Of a stretch of 64,000 nt of DNA, positions 42,625 through 54,623 are shown piece after piece. This stretch comes from Pezizomycotina sp. ARF18. Taxonomy: Eukaryota; Ascomycota. The stretch's first letter is position 1; every line of letters begins with the position of its first letter. The stretch lies in NCBI GenBank assembly GCA_002224055.1, contig AZLU01000013.1, forward strand, positions 1 through 64,000. The letters are read 5' to 3'. The translations under genes and the position numbers were made by a program. The notes under the pieces were generated by a model, which saw only the letters and a list, made by a program, of their open reading frames with translations, ran no database searches and was not told where the DNA came from.

Positions 42625-45443
42625 ATGGAGGTAATAAACCTGACGGCGGACGGGTCGACTTCGCCTTCTCACGACTTAACCCCTGAAGAATGGGAATTCC
42701 TTATTAAGGATGGGATACTAAGTAACCGGGTCTGGCTAGGTCGGTGAATACGAAGCCCGCAGTAAAAGAGGAACGATTTTCGGTGCCACCCTCCGCTCCT
42801 GCTTCGCCGCCCGCCCAAAAACCTCCGTCCTTCCACGAAATCTTGGACCAGGTTCTGGAGATTTTCCCCGACGTGCGGCTCGACCACGTACGCGCTCTTT
42901 TCCAATCATTCGATGTTGGGGAGCTCAAAGCGCCGAGTTCATAATCGGTACTCTGGCGGAAAATGCAGATTATCCAAGGGAGGAAGCTCAGAACGAAAGG
43001 AAGAGGAAGCGGTCCGAGAGCGAGGAGTCGAATAAGAGAGCTCAATCGAAAAGCCGGTATACCGCAGCGGACAGAGAACCTCCGACGGACGTATACGTCA
43101 AAGCTTGGTAAATTTTATTTATTTTTCTTTTCTTTTTTTTCCTACTTGATTATGCATCTTCACTGAATTTCCGTCATGAGATTGAAGCTAATAGAAAGGT
43201 CCATATTGTTCATTATAAACCAGTATCCAGATGTTAAATAACGAATTCGACCAGCTTCATCAAGCATGGTTAAAGGAAATACTAAAGGATAACGGAAATT
43301 TCCTATATCCCACCTACAGTGTTGCAGCAAAGCGGCCCGCCGATCCGGAATTCCCAAAAATGAGGCGCCGCCGGGTACACTATCATGGTCTCCTTGATAG
43401 AGATCCTGCCGGTATGGACCAAAAAAAAAAAAAAAAAAAAAAGAGGAGAGACGCGTTTCAAATAGATATTCATAAGTGGACGCAGCTAACATTTATGATA
43501 TTTCCCCTGTATTCAGTCAAGACAGCATTACAGGCAGAGCTGGACTCTGCCAAAGCCGATTTCGAAAAAGCTGAGCAGAAAACCCGAGTTTGAACGCGAG
43601 GCTGCCCTTGCAGCTCAACGTCTAGAGGAAGCTGAGGAAGCTGCGGGAGATATCGCCGAGTGTCAATGCTGCTTTGGCGATTATGCCTTCAGCAAGCTCA
43701 CCCAATGCAACGACGGCCACCTTTTCTGTCTTGATTGCTGTCGCCGGTACTCTGAGAATGAGGTTGGAGAAGGGCGGTACAAGCTTGTCTGTATGGATTC
43801 TTCAGGGTGCAAGGCTGGCTTCTCAATAGCAGAAATCAATAAATTCTGCGAAACAAAAACACTAGAGGCACTGATGCGACTGGAACAGGCGGACAGCCTC
43901 AGAATTGCCGGCGAAAACGATCCGAACCTTGTGCACTGTCCGTTTTGCGACTTTGCCGCCATCTGTGTTTCAGTTGAAATAGACAAGATTTTTCGTTGCC
44001 AAAATCCTCCTTGTATGGAAACTTCCTGCAGGCTTTGTCAGGAGAAATCTCACATTCCCAAAACTTGTGAAGAACACAAGAAGGAAAATAAGCTGAGCAT
44101 GAGGAGAGGAGTCGAGGAGGCTATGACGGAAGCCCTGATGAGGAGATGCGGAAAGTGTAACACACCTTACGTAAAGGAATCGGGCTGCAATAAAGTGTCA
44201 GTATCCCTTCTTTAAAGATCCGGTTCGATAATATTCGCCCGTTTGACTGACTAGCTTTCTCGAAGGCCTTGCTCAAGATGTAACACAGTCAATTGGTAAG
44301 ATCCCTATATAAATGTTTGGTTTCCTCCGTGTCCTTTTTGATATATATGTTGCTGTCTGCCGGACTCTCTAACAATCTCATAGTTATATCTGCCGAAAAG
44401 TTATCACAGATTATTCTCACTTCAACGATGCTAGTAGAGGAGGCAAAGTCGGCCAGTGCCCCCTGTTCGATCAAAACAGTAAGTCTAAAAACGCCCGTAT
44501 ACGTTCTTTATGCGTAAACTCTTTATTTGAGACTATATATAGCTCTATATAGTTATACAACACTCAATACGCCTAATCACTCATACCTTGATTGTTTCTT
44601 TTTGAATCTCTAGCCGATCAACTGCACGAAAACGAGGTGCTTGCTGCGGAAAAAGCGACTATTCAGAAGATACTTGTTGAAAACCCCGCTCTAGCAGAGG
44701 ACGACCTGAAGATCAAGCTTCGGCAGCATTAGAAGCGGAGGAAAACCGGCGACGAGCTGCCCGAGTCATAAACCCAGTCGCTAATCCTATTGTAAATCCG
44801 CCCGCTTACCCCGCGCTTAACCCTATTATTAATCCGCCACCACGCCAGCAGCCCGCGGGTTATCGTGGGGTTCAGGCCGTGGGAAACTTGATTGGCCGGC
44901 GACGAGCTCGCCCCGTTGTTGCGCAGCCCCAGTTCCTCCCCGCAGCCTCCCGCTCCCGCTCCCGTCCCAGTCCCCATGCCTGCTCTTCCCGCCATGCCCG
45001 CCAATCTTCCCTTCAACCAACCCTTCAATCCCATTCCCTTAGCGTTTCAGCAAGCTCGAGACTTTCTAGGAGCTCGGATTCCAGCTCAGCATATAACACA
45101 CCCACCTGTTCCTCGGCAGCCGCAGCCGTTACCACGGCACCCACCCCAACACCAGCGGCCACATCCGCCGCCGCAGGAAGCATGGCAATTCAAAGACATG
45201 GCTCCAGACCTCAATGCCGCCGTGCAAGCAATGATGAACCAACACCAACAACAAATGCAGCGACTACAGGCTCACCAACAGCAGATGCAACAAATTCAAC
45301 AGCAACAACTACTACTACAGCACCAGCAACAGTTTCAGCATAATGTGCAGCCGCAACCATTACCTTATAGATTCCAGCCAGCACGACCACCACCGCCTCA
45401 GCATCAAGCACATAACCAGCCGCGGCGGCGTTACGGGCAATAG
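42625..45443 (+). CDS. RBR-type E3 ubiquitin ligase, RNF216-like
   Basis: A RING1-IBR-RING2 protein passes ubiquitin through a catalytic Cys in RING2. The start MEVINLTADGSTSPSHDL at 42625 precedes LEIFPDVRLDHVRALFQSFD, resembling the N-terminal region of RNF216-like ligases. RING1 is ECQCCFGDYAFSKLTQC...HLFCLDCC (about 43660-43745). The IBR is LVHCPFCDFAAI...CQNPPCMETSCRLC (about 43930-44040). RING2 is RRCGKCNTPYVKESGCNKV, then across introns PCSRCNTVN and CYICRKVI (about 44142-44410). The C-X-Y-I-C arrangement after a short CSRC loop favours RNF216/TRIAD3 over parkin or ARIH. An NP-rich linker (INPVANPIVNPPAYPALNP) and a Pro/Gln-rich tail (QMQRLQAHQQQMQQIQQQQ) follow, ending at 45443. One intron near 43414-43520 contains 21 A. 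At least three indels shift the frame. No target is inferable. Confidence 0.85.
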
Positions 45444-47043
45444 CTGCGTTATCCGAAATACGAAGGCGATGTTTTTTTTAGTCGCCGTAGCTTGCAATAT
45501 ATTCTTATTTGACGCCGCCAGGGAGGGGAACATGACGGAGTTTTCTATCATTTTTTTTTCCTGTTCTTTTAGCTGTTGTATTTTGTTTATTTCATTCTTC
45601 TCTCAACCCAACAAGCCCTCCTTCAGTCTTCCAGCTCTAGCTATTACCAATACATTTGTAGTCTTTTGTCTCTCTTTTCCCAGAGAAGAGGGCAAGGGTT
45701 GAAAAGGGAATTTCTGTCCTTCTTTTTCTTTCGTAGCCTTCGTGTCTTTTTTTAAGCCTAAGGAGTTTTTTGGCGTTAAGGGGGCACATTACTTTTTACC
45801 ATTATTACTTCATTTCTTTCTTATTAATATTTTTCCTTTCGTTGCAAACGCATTTCACCTGGAGTTCACCGTAGTAAAGTGGTATTTTATGAAGAAGGGA
45901 GATGGGGGGAGTTTCAATTCTATCACGGATTACGTTTTTCTTCCCTTCGCATTCTCTCATATCGTCGTCGTTTCTATATATATTTCTACCTTACTTCAGC
46001 TTTTGTTGAGAGTGGCTTTCTGTACAACAGGGTTAGAAAGTCAAGCAATATTAGGTATTATTCAAGGTCGACAGAAAACAGTATCCTTCAAATCTTCATT
46101 TTTCCATTCCTGTAGATCGTACTTCTATTTCCTACATAAAACGGAGGTTTTACATACGCCAAAATATATATGGATGGAAATTTTTTGGCATCGCGAGAAG
46201 TCTTATTGCGGATATATCCATAGTTGCACCTCTAAGCGTATAAGTTATATAACCTGCATTAGTGCTTTTCTAGAATTCCAAAGGCTTTCCTTTTCGAAAT
46301 TTCGATGTCAACTTGTCAGTATGTAGTTCAAATTGCAACTAAAGAGATCAATCTACTTCAATTCATTGAACAAAATCAAAACAAATTCTTTTACACTTTG
46401 AAAACTCACGCTTACCTGCACCATAGCTCGCAATTGCGGTCCCTGAAGTATAATTTCATATATGATAATAATAGACATAAAAATTTAGTTACTAAAGATT
46501 ACTTTTATGTCGATAATTGAGGAATAGGTGGCTGCGAGAGTATAAGAAGAAACACCTATAATACCACCTTTCTTCCTTGATCGTAGAAAGAAAAATCTCA
46601 AAAAAAAGATCTGTATGTGAAAGCTATATCTAAAGAACGTACGAAACTAAGAGAAGGAAAATGTAGATGGAAAAAAAGGAATGTAGATAATCTATATGTG
46701 ATGAAACAACTCCAAATAATGACACCTCACGGTGTGTTTAGAAGAAATATATCAAGTCAAGAAAATCAACTCCAACAAAAGCTTCTGTAATCCTCCCCCC
46801 AAAAAAAAACCGGTATATATATAAATACAACCCGCCGACCAATTTAAATATGCAAGTGAACCTCTGATAAACTACTCCCCAACAGGCTAACATAACAAAA
46901 ATCAAGCAAAAATAAGGACAAAAGACGAAAAAGTATTGGTATAAAAGAAATGGTAGGTAAGCTTAATCACACAAAAGAAGCCGTGTTTAGGTATACACCC
47001 GCTTTTTAGGTATACACCGGCTTTCTATCCCCGCGGCCGAACT
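45444..47043. other. Intergenic, AT-rich 3' region
   Basis: T-rich sequence follows the RBR gene. A 194-codon plus-strand open frame (45742-46326) is Phe/Ser/Tyr-rich, as translation of AT-rich noncoding DNA would be, and shows no motif. A 19-bp direct repeat lies at 46986-47023. Confidence 0.5.
46986..47023. repeat. 19-bp tandem direct repeat, two copies
   Basis: TTTAGGTATACACCCGCTT is followed directly by TTTAGGTATACACCGGCTT. One substitution separates them, unlike the indel-only duplications elsewhere. It lies just beyond the 3' end of the Vps62-like gene. Confidence 0.75.
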
Positions 47044-48816
47044 TCATGACGAAGGCGCTGACGACCATTCAACGATAGCCCAACAGACGAGGTACCAATC
47101 GAGACCACCGAGAGCCCACCACGGTACCTCCACGCCGCCGTCGAGCGGATCCATCTCCCACGCCCACTTCTTCCTGCCCTTGCGCAGCCTCGTCAGGATG
47201 AAGCACTCGTCGTCGCTCTGGCAGACGGACTTGCGCAGGAGGTTCTTCCACCGAGGTCCCATGGCCCGGAAGAATAGTGGTGCTCGCTGAGCAATATGTA
47301 CTGCCGCGGGTCGGACGCCGGGTACCACTTGTCCCCCATCGTCCGTCAAAGTAGAACCACTCCGTCTCCGCGTCCGGCGTGTCGTCTGCGGCGAGGAGCA
47401 TGTGGTTCGTCGCGTTGTACGAGTACATACGGCTGTTCAAGGTGAGGTCCCAGGTCGGACCGTTATCCGTAAAGTCTGCCAGTAATCCAAGGGTACGATA
47501 TACTCCTGCTTTCCGGGTGTGGCGTACATCGCGTGCGTGCCTGTCGCGGAGTATATGACCGGCCGCTTCCCGACTTTGCTCAGCGCATCCCACCGGTACG
47601 CATCGCCGCCGTATGCTGGCTTAGGAATATCCACTTCGGCTCCCCGTTCACGAACCGTACCATGCTGTGCTCCCAGTCGCCGACGTGGTTACCGAACCGG
47701 ACGTTGAAGACCATGTTGCCCAAGTTGTAGCTGTAGAAATAGAACCAGAATGCGTCCACGATGCCCTCACCTTTGTCGATCCATATCAAGGTTCCGGGGC
47801 GTCGCAGTAGCCTGTCGTCGTGTTCGGTATGTTATGCCGAGCCGAGAGCCACTTGGGTATTCCTCCACATTGTCTTCTGAGGTAGTATATACGAATGGAG
47901 CGTACTCGTTGAGCTGGGTGATGTCGTCCAAATTAGTCCGGCCTTCGGTGACGCGGGTATAGTTGCTGGTCGGCATCGTATGTTCAAGACTAAAAAAACA
48001 GGTTGGAGTCAGAAAAAATGTTCTTTACCGCACCTGTGGGTAGTTTAGGACAACTTACTGGTAAGCAATATCGCCAGGCCAGTACATTTCTCGAGAATAC
48101 AAGTGAACCAGTGGAGCTGCGCAAACATTAGCATTTCGTTCTCATTCTCATTAAGTTAGTTTAATGAAGAGGTCCGTACCGTATTCAAGGATATACGAAG
48201 GAACTGGTCCGCTGGTCCCTCCCATTTCTTCCTTTAGGCGTTGGCGCTCTTTGATCCTTTCTTTCTCATTATCCCAACTAATCTTTTTATTCTTACTAGG
48301 GCCATCGAGGTTGCCTTCCTCCGCGTCATCGTTTGGCGGTAAAACTCCTTCGCCGTCCTGTACTAACAGCCCGCCATTCCTTCTGCTTTCGGCATAGCCC
48401 TTTACAACATCCTCATACAAAGCTCCCGGCCCGTAAGGCACAGTTTTCTGGCCGTTGGGTCCTATTATACCGTTCCACTTTGACTTTTTGATTTTTGTTG
48501 ACGAGGAAGATTGGGAAACCGAGGGCGCGCTCCAATAGTTGTGGTGCAGTAGACCGCCCAAGCCCGCGAAGAGACCGTAAAAGACTGTTGAGGCGATGTT
48601 TGTTAGGGCCGACGGCTCATGATCTAATATGGTTCCAGCGGCGGCTGTGGCGGCGGCGAGAACGGTTGCGTTTACGAGAGAAGAGCCGATTGTCGAGTTA
48701 ATGGAAGAAAAGTCATCAAGGAGTGATATCGAGGGAGGCGCCACTGGAAAAAACATTAGTTTCAATGTACATTTTTGCGGAAAGCGTTTAAGACTCGAGG
48801 CACTCACTGTCTGCAA
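47044..48816 (-). CDS. Vps62/DUF946-family protein with extended N-terminus
   Basis: The core matches the fungal Vps62 (DUF946) family, whose yeast founder was linked to vacuolar protein sorting; the biochemical role is unknown. Pieces in order: PVPSYILEY with APLVHLYSREMYWPGDIAY (about 48200-48065), LDDITQLNEYAPFVYTTSED (about 47920), MIWIDKGEGIVDAFWFYFYS, FGNHVGDWEHSMVRFVNGEP (about 47650), then KRPVIYSATGTHAMYATPG, ADFTDNGPTWDLTLNSRMYS and EWFYFDGRWG. The end is near 47044. The His/Asp motif GNHVGDWEH is intact. The N-terminal 200 residues are unusual: an Ala/Gly/Val-rich hydrophobic stretch (LVNATVLAAATAAAGTILDH and VFYGLFAGLGGLLHHN), then an acidic, Lys-rich linker. The first segment could be a membrane hairpin. 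The core needs at least two frame changes plus an intron at about 48060-47977. Confidence 0.8.
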
Positions 48817-50980
48817 TTATTTCAAGTTAAGAGTAAAGGAAACCCAAAGCTCGACCGAACCAAAGAAGATTAGATTTGTCTCCTCAAAGCGCAACTGATA
48901 TTATGATTGCCGATAAATCCCCATCCATCCAACCAAACACACTGCCTATCGATAGAAGCACCAGCACCAGTTCCGAGAATGCTATGCCGAAAGCTGTGTC
49001 GTACTGTCCATGTGAAAGGAATAAAAACCAGGCACTTCAGAAAAAAGGTACCAGCCCTCTACCTTCCCTCTTCCACCGGATTAAAATAAGACTAAAAGGT
49101 TCGACCGAGGCGAACTGAAAAAGCGGCCGACAGAAAGATAGCGCCAATCGTGTAAAGGAGCCCGCAGTCGTATTACCGTACAAAAATACACCTAGAAGCT
49201 CGTACAAAAAACCGTTTGTATTTGGTGGATGTCACGAATGGGCAGAGTTGGCCTAAATCCCGTACAACGTAGAGAAGACTGGTCGCTAGAATATTCAATG
49301 GATATATAAATAAAAGGAGCGGGAGGATGATGGAAGAAAGACACAAAATAAAGAGGAGAAAAGATTGCGCCTTTTATTCGCTATTTGCTGGTCCGGATAT
49401 TCCGGTAACCCTTTTTTTCTCTTTAGTGTGAGCCAGTGTCGCTCGCTCTCTTTTGCCCTTTAAAAAGAGCCCTTTTTTTTTTTTTTTTTCTGCCCAAAAG
49501 GTAGATCCCTCCTCGCCACTAAAATAGAAATGGAAGGAACAGAAAAGAGAAACTGGGAAACACTTTGATAAGAGAGAGACGAATGAAGAGGTTGGTTGAT
49601 ATTTTATATAATTATAAAGGAATTAAAAGATTAAGATAAAATGAAAGCAAGAGATGAAAAAAAAAAAAAAAAAAAAAAAGCCCTTCTTGAGCGGAGAAAA
49701 TTAAAGTTGAACTCAAAAGGATTTTTGTATGCAAAACGAGGCTGTTAATAGTTATTGCTACTAAGCTTTTATTGGCTTTTCCCGGAGATGCGTGACAACT
49801 CACACAAGACCCCCAGAATCCCCCTTTGTCTGGGACATCAAAATCAGGGGGACACGAAGGGGGAACAGGATAACCATGTAGCGCCAAATAACCTCTCCCT
49901 AAAAAAGGATATTATCATTTTGTATCAGGTACCTTCGATGGTAACCGTATCGCTACTGCAGGGCACTGTAGATAATACTTTGTGCACATCTTACGAGAGA
50001 TCTTTCGGACACCAAAAAAAAAAAAAACAAAAAAAAAAAAAAAAAAGTACCCTTGACCTTGAACAGCCTCTATTTGCGGCAATAAAAAATAATATAAGAA
50101 AACTGAGAGAGAATCTACGAACTATAGGGTATATCTTTTGAAAGAGAAAAAGGATAAAGGAAATATACTTCTGTCCTGACGATGCAGCTCTACCTCTAAA
50201 TCTAAAATCTCAATCAAAATTCTCCAGGCGAGCTCCACAGAGATTCGAATTCCATGTGGGGGGAGAACCAAAACGGTAACTGCTGCCTCTTTTGGGGGTC
50301 AGTGGTCACTTCTTACCCGCACTGTCCCCGTGATACCCACAAAGCCCACGCCTCCCCCCCTCGGGGAGCTAATGCCAGCTTGCGTCCAAAAACAGGTCCG
50401 TCGTTCTTTTCTTTCCTTCTTTTTTTTTTTTTTTTTTTTTTTTTTGTTTTGGGTTTGAGTAGTTGTCCCAGAGGTTACTCATACGTTCGGAACGTCTCGG
50501 CACGGTTTATTATCAACCGGGTAGAAATCGATTGGACAATTCCAATTTCTATGAAGCGGAGCAGTATTTATTCAGCGGCTAAAGAGAGAGAGCACTTCTT
50601 CTAGCTTTATGCTCGCCTGGAGCGAAATCTATGTACCCTATTGTTCTCAAGCGGGTGACAAGAAAACATTATTGGATGTCTCCAGTGTCTTTAGCTCATC
50701 AACTCATAAAGATTCGTTAAAAGTTGTTATTGTTAGGCTTTTCATTTACGTCAATATATATATATGCATTTGTACATTGTTACAAAACGCAGCACAGACG
50801 GCTACTTGGAAAGGAAGAAAAAAGGTGATGATATAAAAACATGTATATATTAGTCACGATATAAACAACAACCCTGTCTTATTCACCGGTTTTATATTCT
50901 TAAAACAATAAGTAAGCGGCAAAGGGAAAATTATATAACGCTTATTACCAAAGAAAACGATGGGAAAAAAAAAAAGTTAT
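48817..50980. other. Intergenic, homopolymer-rich
   Basis: No gene is recognised. Poly-T near 49470-49489 and 50422-50445; poly-A near 49659-49679 and 50016-50046. Part of 48817-48900 may be the 5' leader or an extra exon of the Vps62-like gene. Confidence 0.5.
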
Positions 50981-52334
50981 TTATAGATCCGCCCTCGTAA
51001 CGTCCGGTCCCGTCCACATCTTGCTCGTCAGCGACGTCAACCCTTTGCTATTCTCGCAGCTCGCCCTCCCGCTCAGCGGCCAGGTTTCGGTACACCCTTC
51101 TGCGCGCCCGGCGTGGTTCCCGTTATTACCGTCGTGTTGACCGGGATGTCCGGGTTCGCCTTGGCGTAGTCGCTGAGGGCGTCCAGGACGGGTATGAGGG
51201 TTTCGGGGGTGAGGTCTTCGTAGTAGTCGTCGTTGATTTGTACCATGGGGCCTGTAGGATCCCAGATCGTAAGCTTTCTTTATCACTTCGGCAAGGTGTA
51301 GAAGGGGAAGCGTAAGAAGTTTAACTTACCGTTGACGCAGGCGCCGAGGCATTCCACTTCGCTCAGCGTGAATATACCGTCTCCGTAGTGTGGCCAGGCG
51401 TCAGTCCGAGATGCGTCTTCATCGTCTCCATGATAGAATCCGAGTTGCAGAGCATGCAAGGGGTCTAGAGAATCAAAAGCAGGAAGCATATGTTAGCTTA
51501 TATTAGATATTGTCTTCTGTAGTTCCGTTATTTCTTTAGTATTGAGGCATCTGACTTACAGTCGTGCACACCTGAAGGTGGAATTTCCCGACTGGCCACC
51601 TGTTATACATCGTGTAGAACGTCGCAACCTCTGTGAGAAAAGAAACAGCGGACTAGATATTAGCAAGAAGCTTCCACCCTCGTTCCTCTTCCAAAATTGT
51701 AAGTTCGAGATCGTACCGTAAACCCTCATAGGCGGTATCTCCAGTATCCTAGCCACCTCGTTCATGACGCTGATACTCGCGAAGCCGTGCTGGCGCTGAC
51801 CCAGGTCGAGAACCGGCATGACCGCCGCCTTCTTGTACTGCGGCGGGTACCGCTTCAGGATCTCGGTGATCAGCTTTTCATTCTCGGCTGTAAACTTGAA
51901 CGGGATCGAAGGGTTGTTGTCTGGTGTATTCCGGTGCTGTGAAAAGTCAAAAAGGAAAATTAGGCCACATGTTAGCCATCAGTTCTGGCCACTCAATTGC
52001 GTAGTGTTCTTTTTGAGATAGATTTCCCAGCTAGATGCCAAGCCAATTCGACGGAGAGAGTTCGAGCATCTGCTGATATGGAAGTTTCTTGCTGCGAACA
52101 TTGATGCTCCGAAACGCATTGAGGCCCTTAGCAAGCAATTCGGAAAGGGGAGGAACGTACGACAGCGAGTGCGTCACTCCTCTTTGGAGTACACGTCGAA
52201 AACGCTCGCAGGTTGTTATTTGTTCTCGTCGAGCTTGATAACCTGGACGGATTTGCTGCGGTCCTCGTGAATTGTCCACCAACCGCCCTCCGTAGAACTA
52301 CTGATACGGATTGCGATATCGTAGATGACGCCAT
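50981..52334 (-). CDS. nuo-24: NADH:ubiquinone oxidoreductase 24 kDa subunit (NDUFV2)
   Basis: This matrix-arm subunit of complex I carries the N1a [2Fe-2S] cluster. Exons: 52334-52161 (Ser/Arg-rich mitochondrial presequence, ending KRSDALAV), 51936-51717 ([45 protein letters not shown]), 51630-51560 ([24 protein letters not shown]), 51464-51330 ([31 protein letters not shown]) and 51251-50981 ([39 protein letters not shown], ending VTRADL). The four cluster cysteines are the ones in VCTT-TPC and ECLGAC. Splice joins are in frame throughout. Two one-base G losses break the reading: one after PGHTTE (about 51395) and one before PLSGRASC (about 51080). An intact enzyme in the organism is expected. 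Assignment is very secure. Confidence 0.95.
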
Positions 52335-53424
52335 AGTACCGGGGGGGAGGATGAAGTAGGCGCGGGAAATAGTATCGTGGGTAATAGCAGTGCCTTTTTA
52401 TGTTTGTATGCTTCCCGCTATTTTTATCGAATTTGATTTTTTGTTAGCGACAGGTTTTAAGCGAGTGCCTGCAAGAGTAAAAAATCAACGGCTTGTGATT
52501 GGAGGGTCACCGGCCGGGACTTTGTGGGCCGAAATTTCCCCTTTTATGCTTTAATTGCACGCTTTTATACCACTCGCTGAGCATCCAAGGGTGGTACAGA
52601 CTTTAAGTAATGCTTAGTCACGATAACCCAGCCATCTTGCATTCAGTTACTCTATAGTATACAAAAAAACTAGATATATTTTGTTACTTATCAGGTTCGA
52701 ATCCAATATGAAATATTACAGTTGGGTGGCTGCATCCTATTAGGTATTATTAGTGTTCACTATGGCGCTCTTATTACCGGAGTGGCATTTTGGCTTCACA
52801 GCGATGCTCACAATACTGAAGTATTCCTATATATATCTGGGTAAGTTCCGCGGCTCCTAATTGCTCCTTGTATAACCTGAACGCATAAAGAGTTCCGAAT
52901 CAAGTTAGCTCAAGGCCAAGTTGTTTCCGAGCTTATTGTTTCTCGTAGAAACGATAACCAACGTTGTGTGCCATAGTATCGTTGCAAGAAACGATCCATG
53001 ATGGATTTGCTGCTAGATAAATGTCTTAATCTGAAAGTAATATTGTACCGGTGCCAATCAGCTGGCGCCGGAAATTCATTATCCATTACATGAGCGTGAT
53101 AGGAAGCGAGTGTAACCCAGGCTCTACGGTATATCCTATGAGAAGCTAAAGCAAGGTACTACACTTACACAACGTGAACAAAAGAACCGTAGTCGGTGCA
53201 GCTGACTACTAAGCAGCTTAAGAATGGATCCTATTCTGTAGATTGTACGTTCGTAGCTTAAATATCTGAGTTTTGTGACGTTTGCAGTATGCACAGGTAC
53301 GTTTCACACCTTTGGTTGTAAACCAGTTAGGATCCTCTAGTGCTCACGGCTGCACTGATACACATCACATCCTGAGTTTATATTCTTAGGTGAGTAGCAA
53401 GATCAACGAGTGCCATATTCCTTC

Positions 53425-53460
<36 letters not shown>

Positions 53461-54623
53461 ACAGATCAATGATAATGGGGTTTTCTCATCAACTTCGGAA
53501 TCTCATATCAGCTTTAGCGATTACAATTAGGTGGTACAAATGATTCCATCACTAGATCCTATAGAGCATCGTCCAACATATAGGAGTTGCGCAGGATTTA
53601 GGCTGAATTGATCAACGTACGTGGTTATACCACCCCCCGGCTTTTACTCTTGTAGGAGAAGGCGGAGGGTATTAGGTAAACATTAGAGGACAGTCGGTTA
53701 TGCTGCGGCGAGGAACGTTTCACTTGCTTGATACAAAAATTTTGACCTCCAATGGCACATAATGATAAAATAGGCTCTACAATTGTTTATCGAGAGAGAT
53801 TCCGTTCGTCATTCTGGTAATCTTCTCGGCTGTGTTACCGTGATAAAGAGCGAACCTTCGTGCGAGAGGATGCTTGAAAGGCTGAAGCTAGGCGAAGAGC
53901 GGGCAGTACTTTTTGCTTTTTTCTTCTTTCTTTGTATTTTGTATACAAAAGTGAAAAAAGTCATCTACAGCACGGACTTATAATATTTCCTTAAACGGGA
54001 AATATTGGTAATTTCTTGGCCAGGTTTCTTGGGACTTTAACTAGGCAGGTCACATGCATTACTGGGCAAACTGAGACTTTGAGAATTGGACCAATTAAAT
54101 TGCACTTTCGGCTTAGGTGGTCCATTCAGACAAGAGACTTCAGAAGAGGGCCTTTGGAAATTTTTTTTTTTTTTTTTTTTTTCTTTCTTTCTTCCCTCTT
54201 TCCCTCTTTTTCTTGTCTTCCCACCCTTTCTCTTTCATCCCTCTTTTTTTTTTCTTTCTTTGTCTCACCAAAGCAAATTGCATAAAAGGAATCCAGAACC
54301 TTCTTTCTCCTCACTCTTATTAACTCCTGAAAAGTCGTCTTCATAATCAACATCATCATCGCCATCAAATATTCCTACATATCAGATATAATATATAAGC
54401 TTAGAAACAAAGGATCTCTTCGAAAAGCAATTTCCAAGACCGTTACTAATTCAAACTCCACCAACTTCCACTTCCACTTCTCCTTTTTTATAATTGGCTG
54501 AGAACTTCTCATTCAGCGTCCCTTTAAAACCAACTTTCTTCTTCAAATTTTCAACAACCCTCCCCTTCAAAACAGAACCCCAATACCATCTTTCAAAATA
54601 GATCAATCACAGAGCCAATAACA
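52335..54623. other. Intergenic, no gene recognised
   Basis: Spacer with a 31-A tract (53429-53459), a poly-T at about 54161-54181 and a pyrimidine-rich zone (54181-54260). The 54270-54623 part is probably the 5' leader of the antizyme gene. Open frames are low-complexity. Confidence 0.5.
53429..53459. repeat. Poly-A tract, 31 bases
   Basis: An uninterrupted run of 31 A in noncoding sequence; no flanking duplication or retroposon body was seen. Confidence 0.9.

Noticed and set aside
45742-46326. A 194-codon open frame on the plus strand after the RBR gene
   Set aside because: Its Phe/Tyr/Ser-rich composition matches translation of AT-rich noncoding DNA, it has no motif, and it follows directly on a 3' region.
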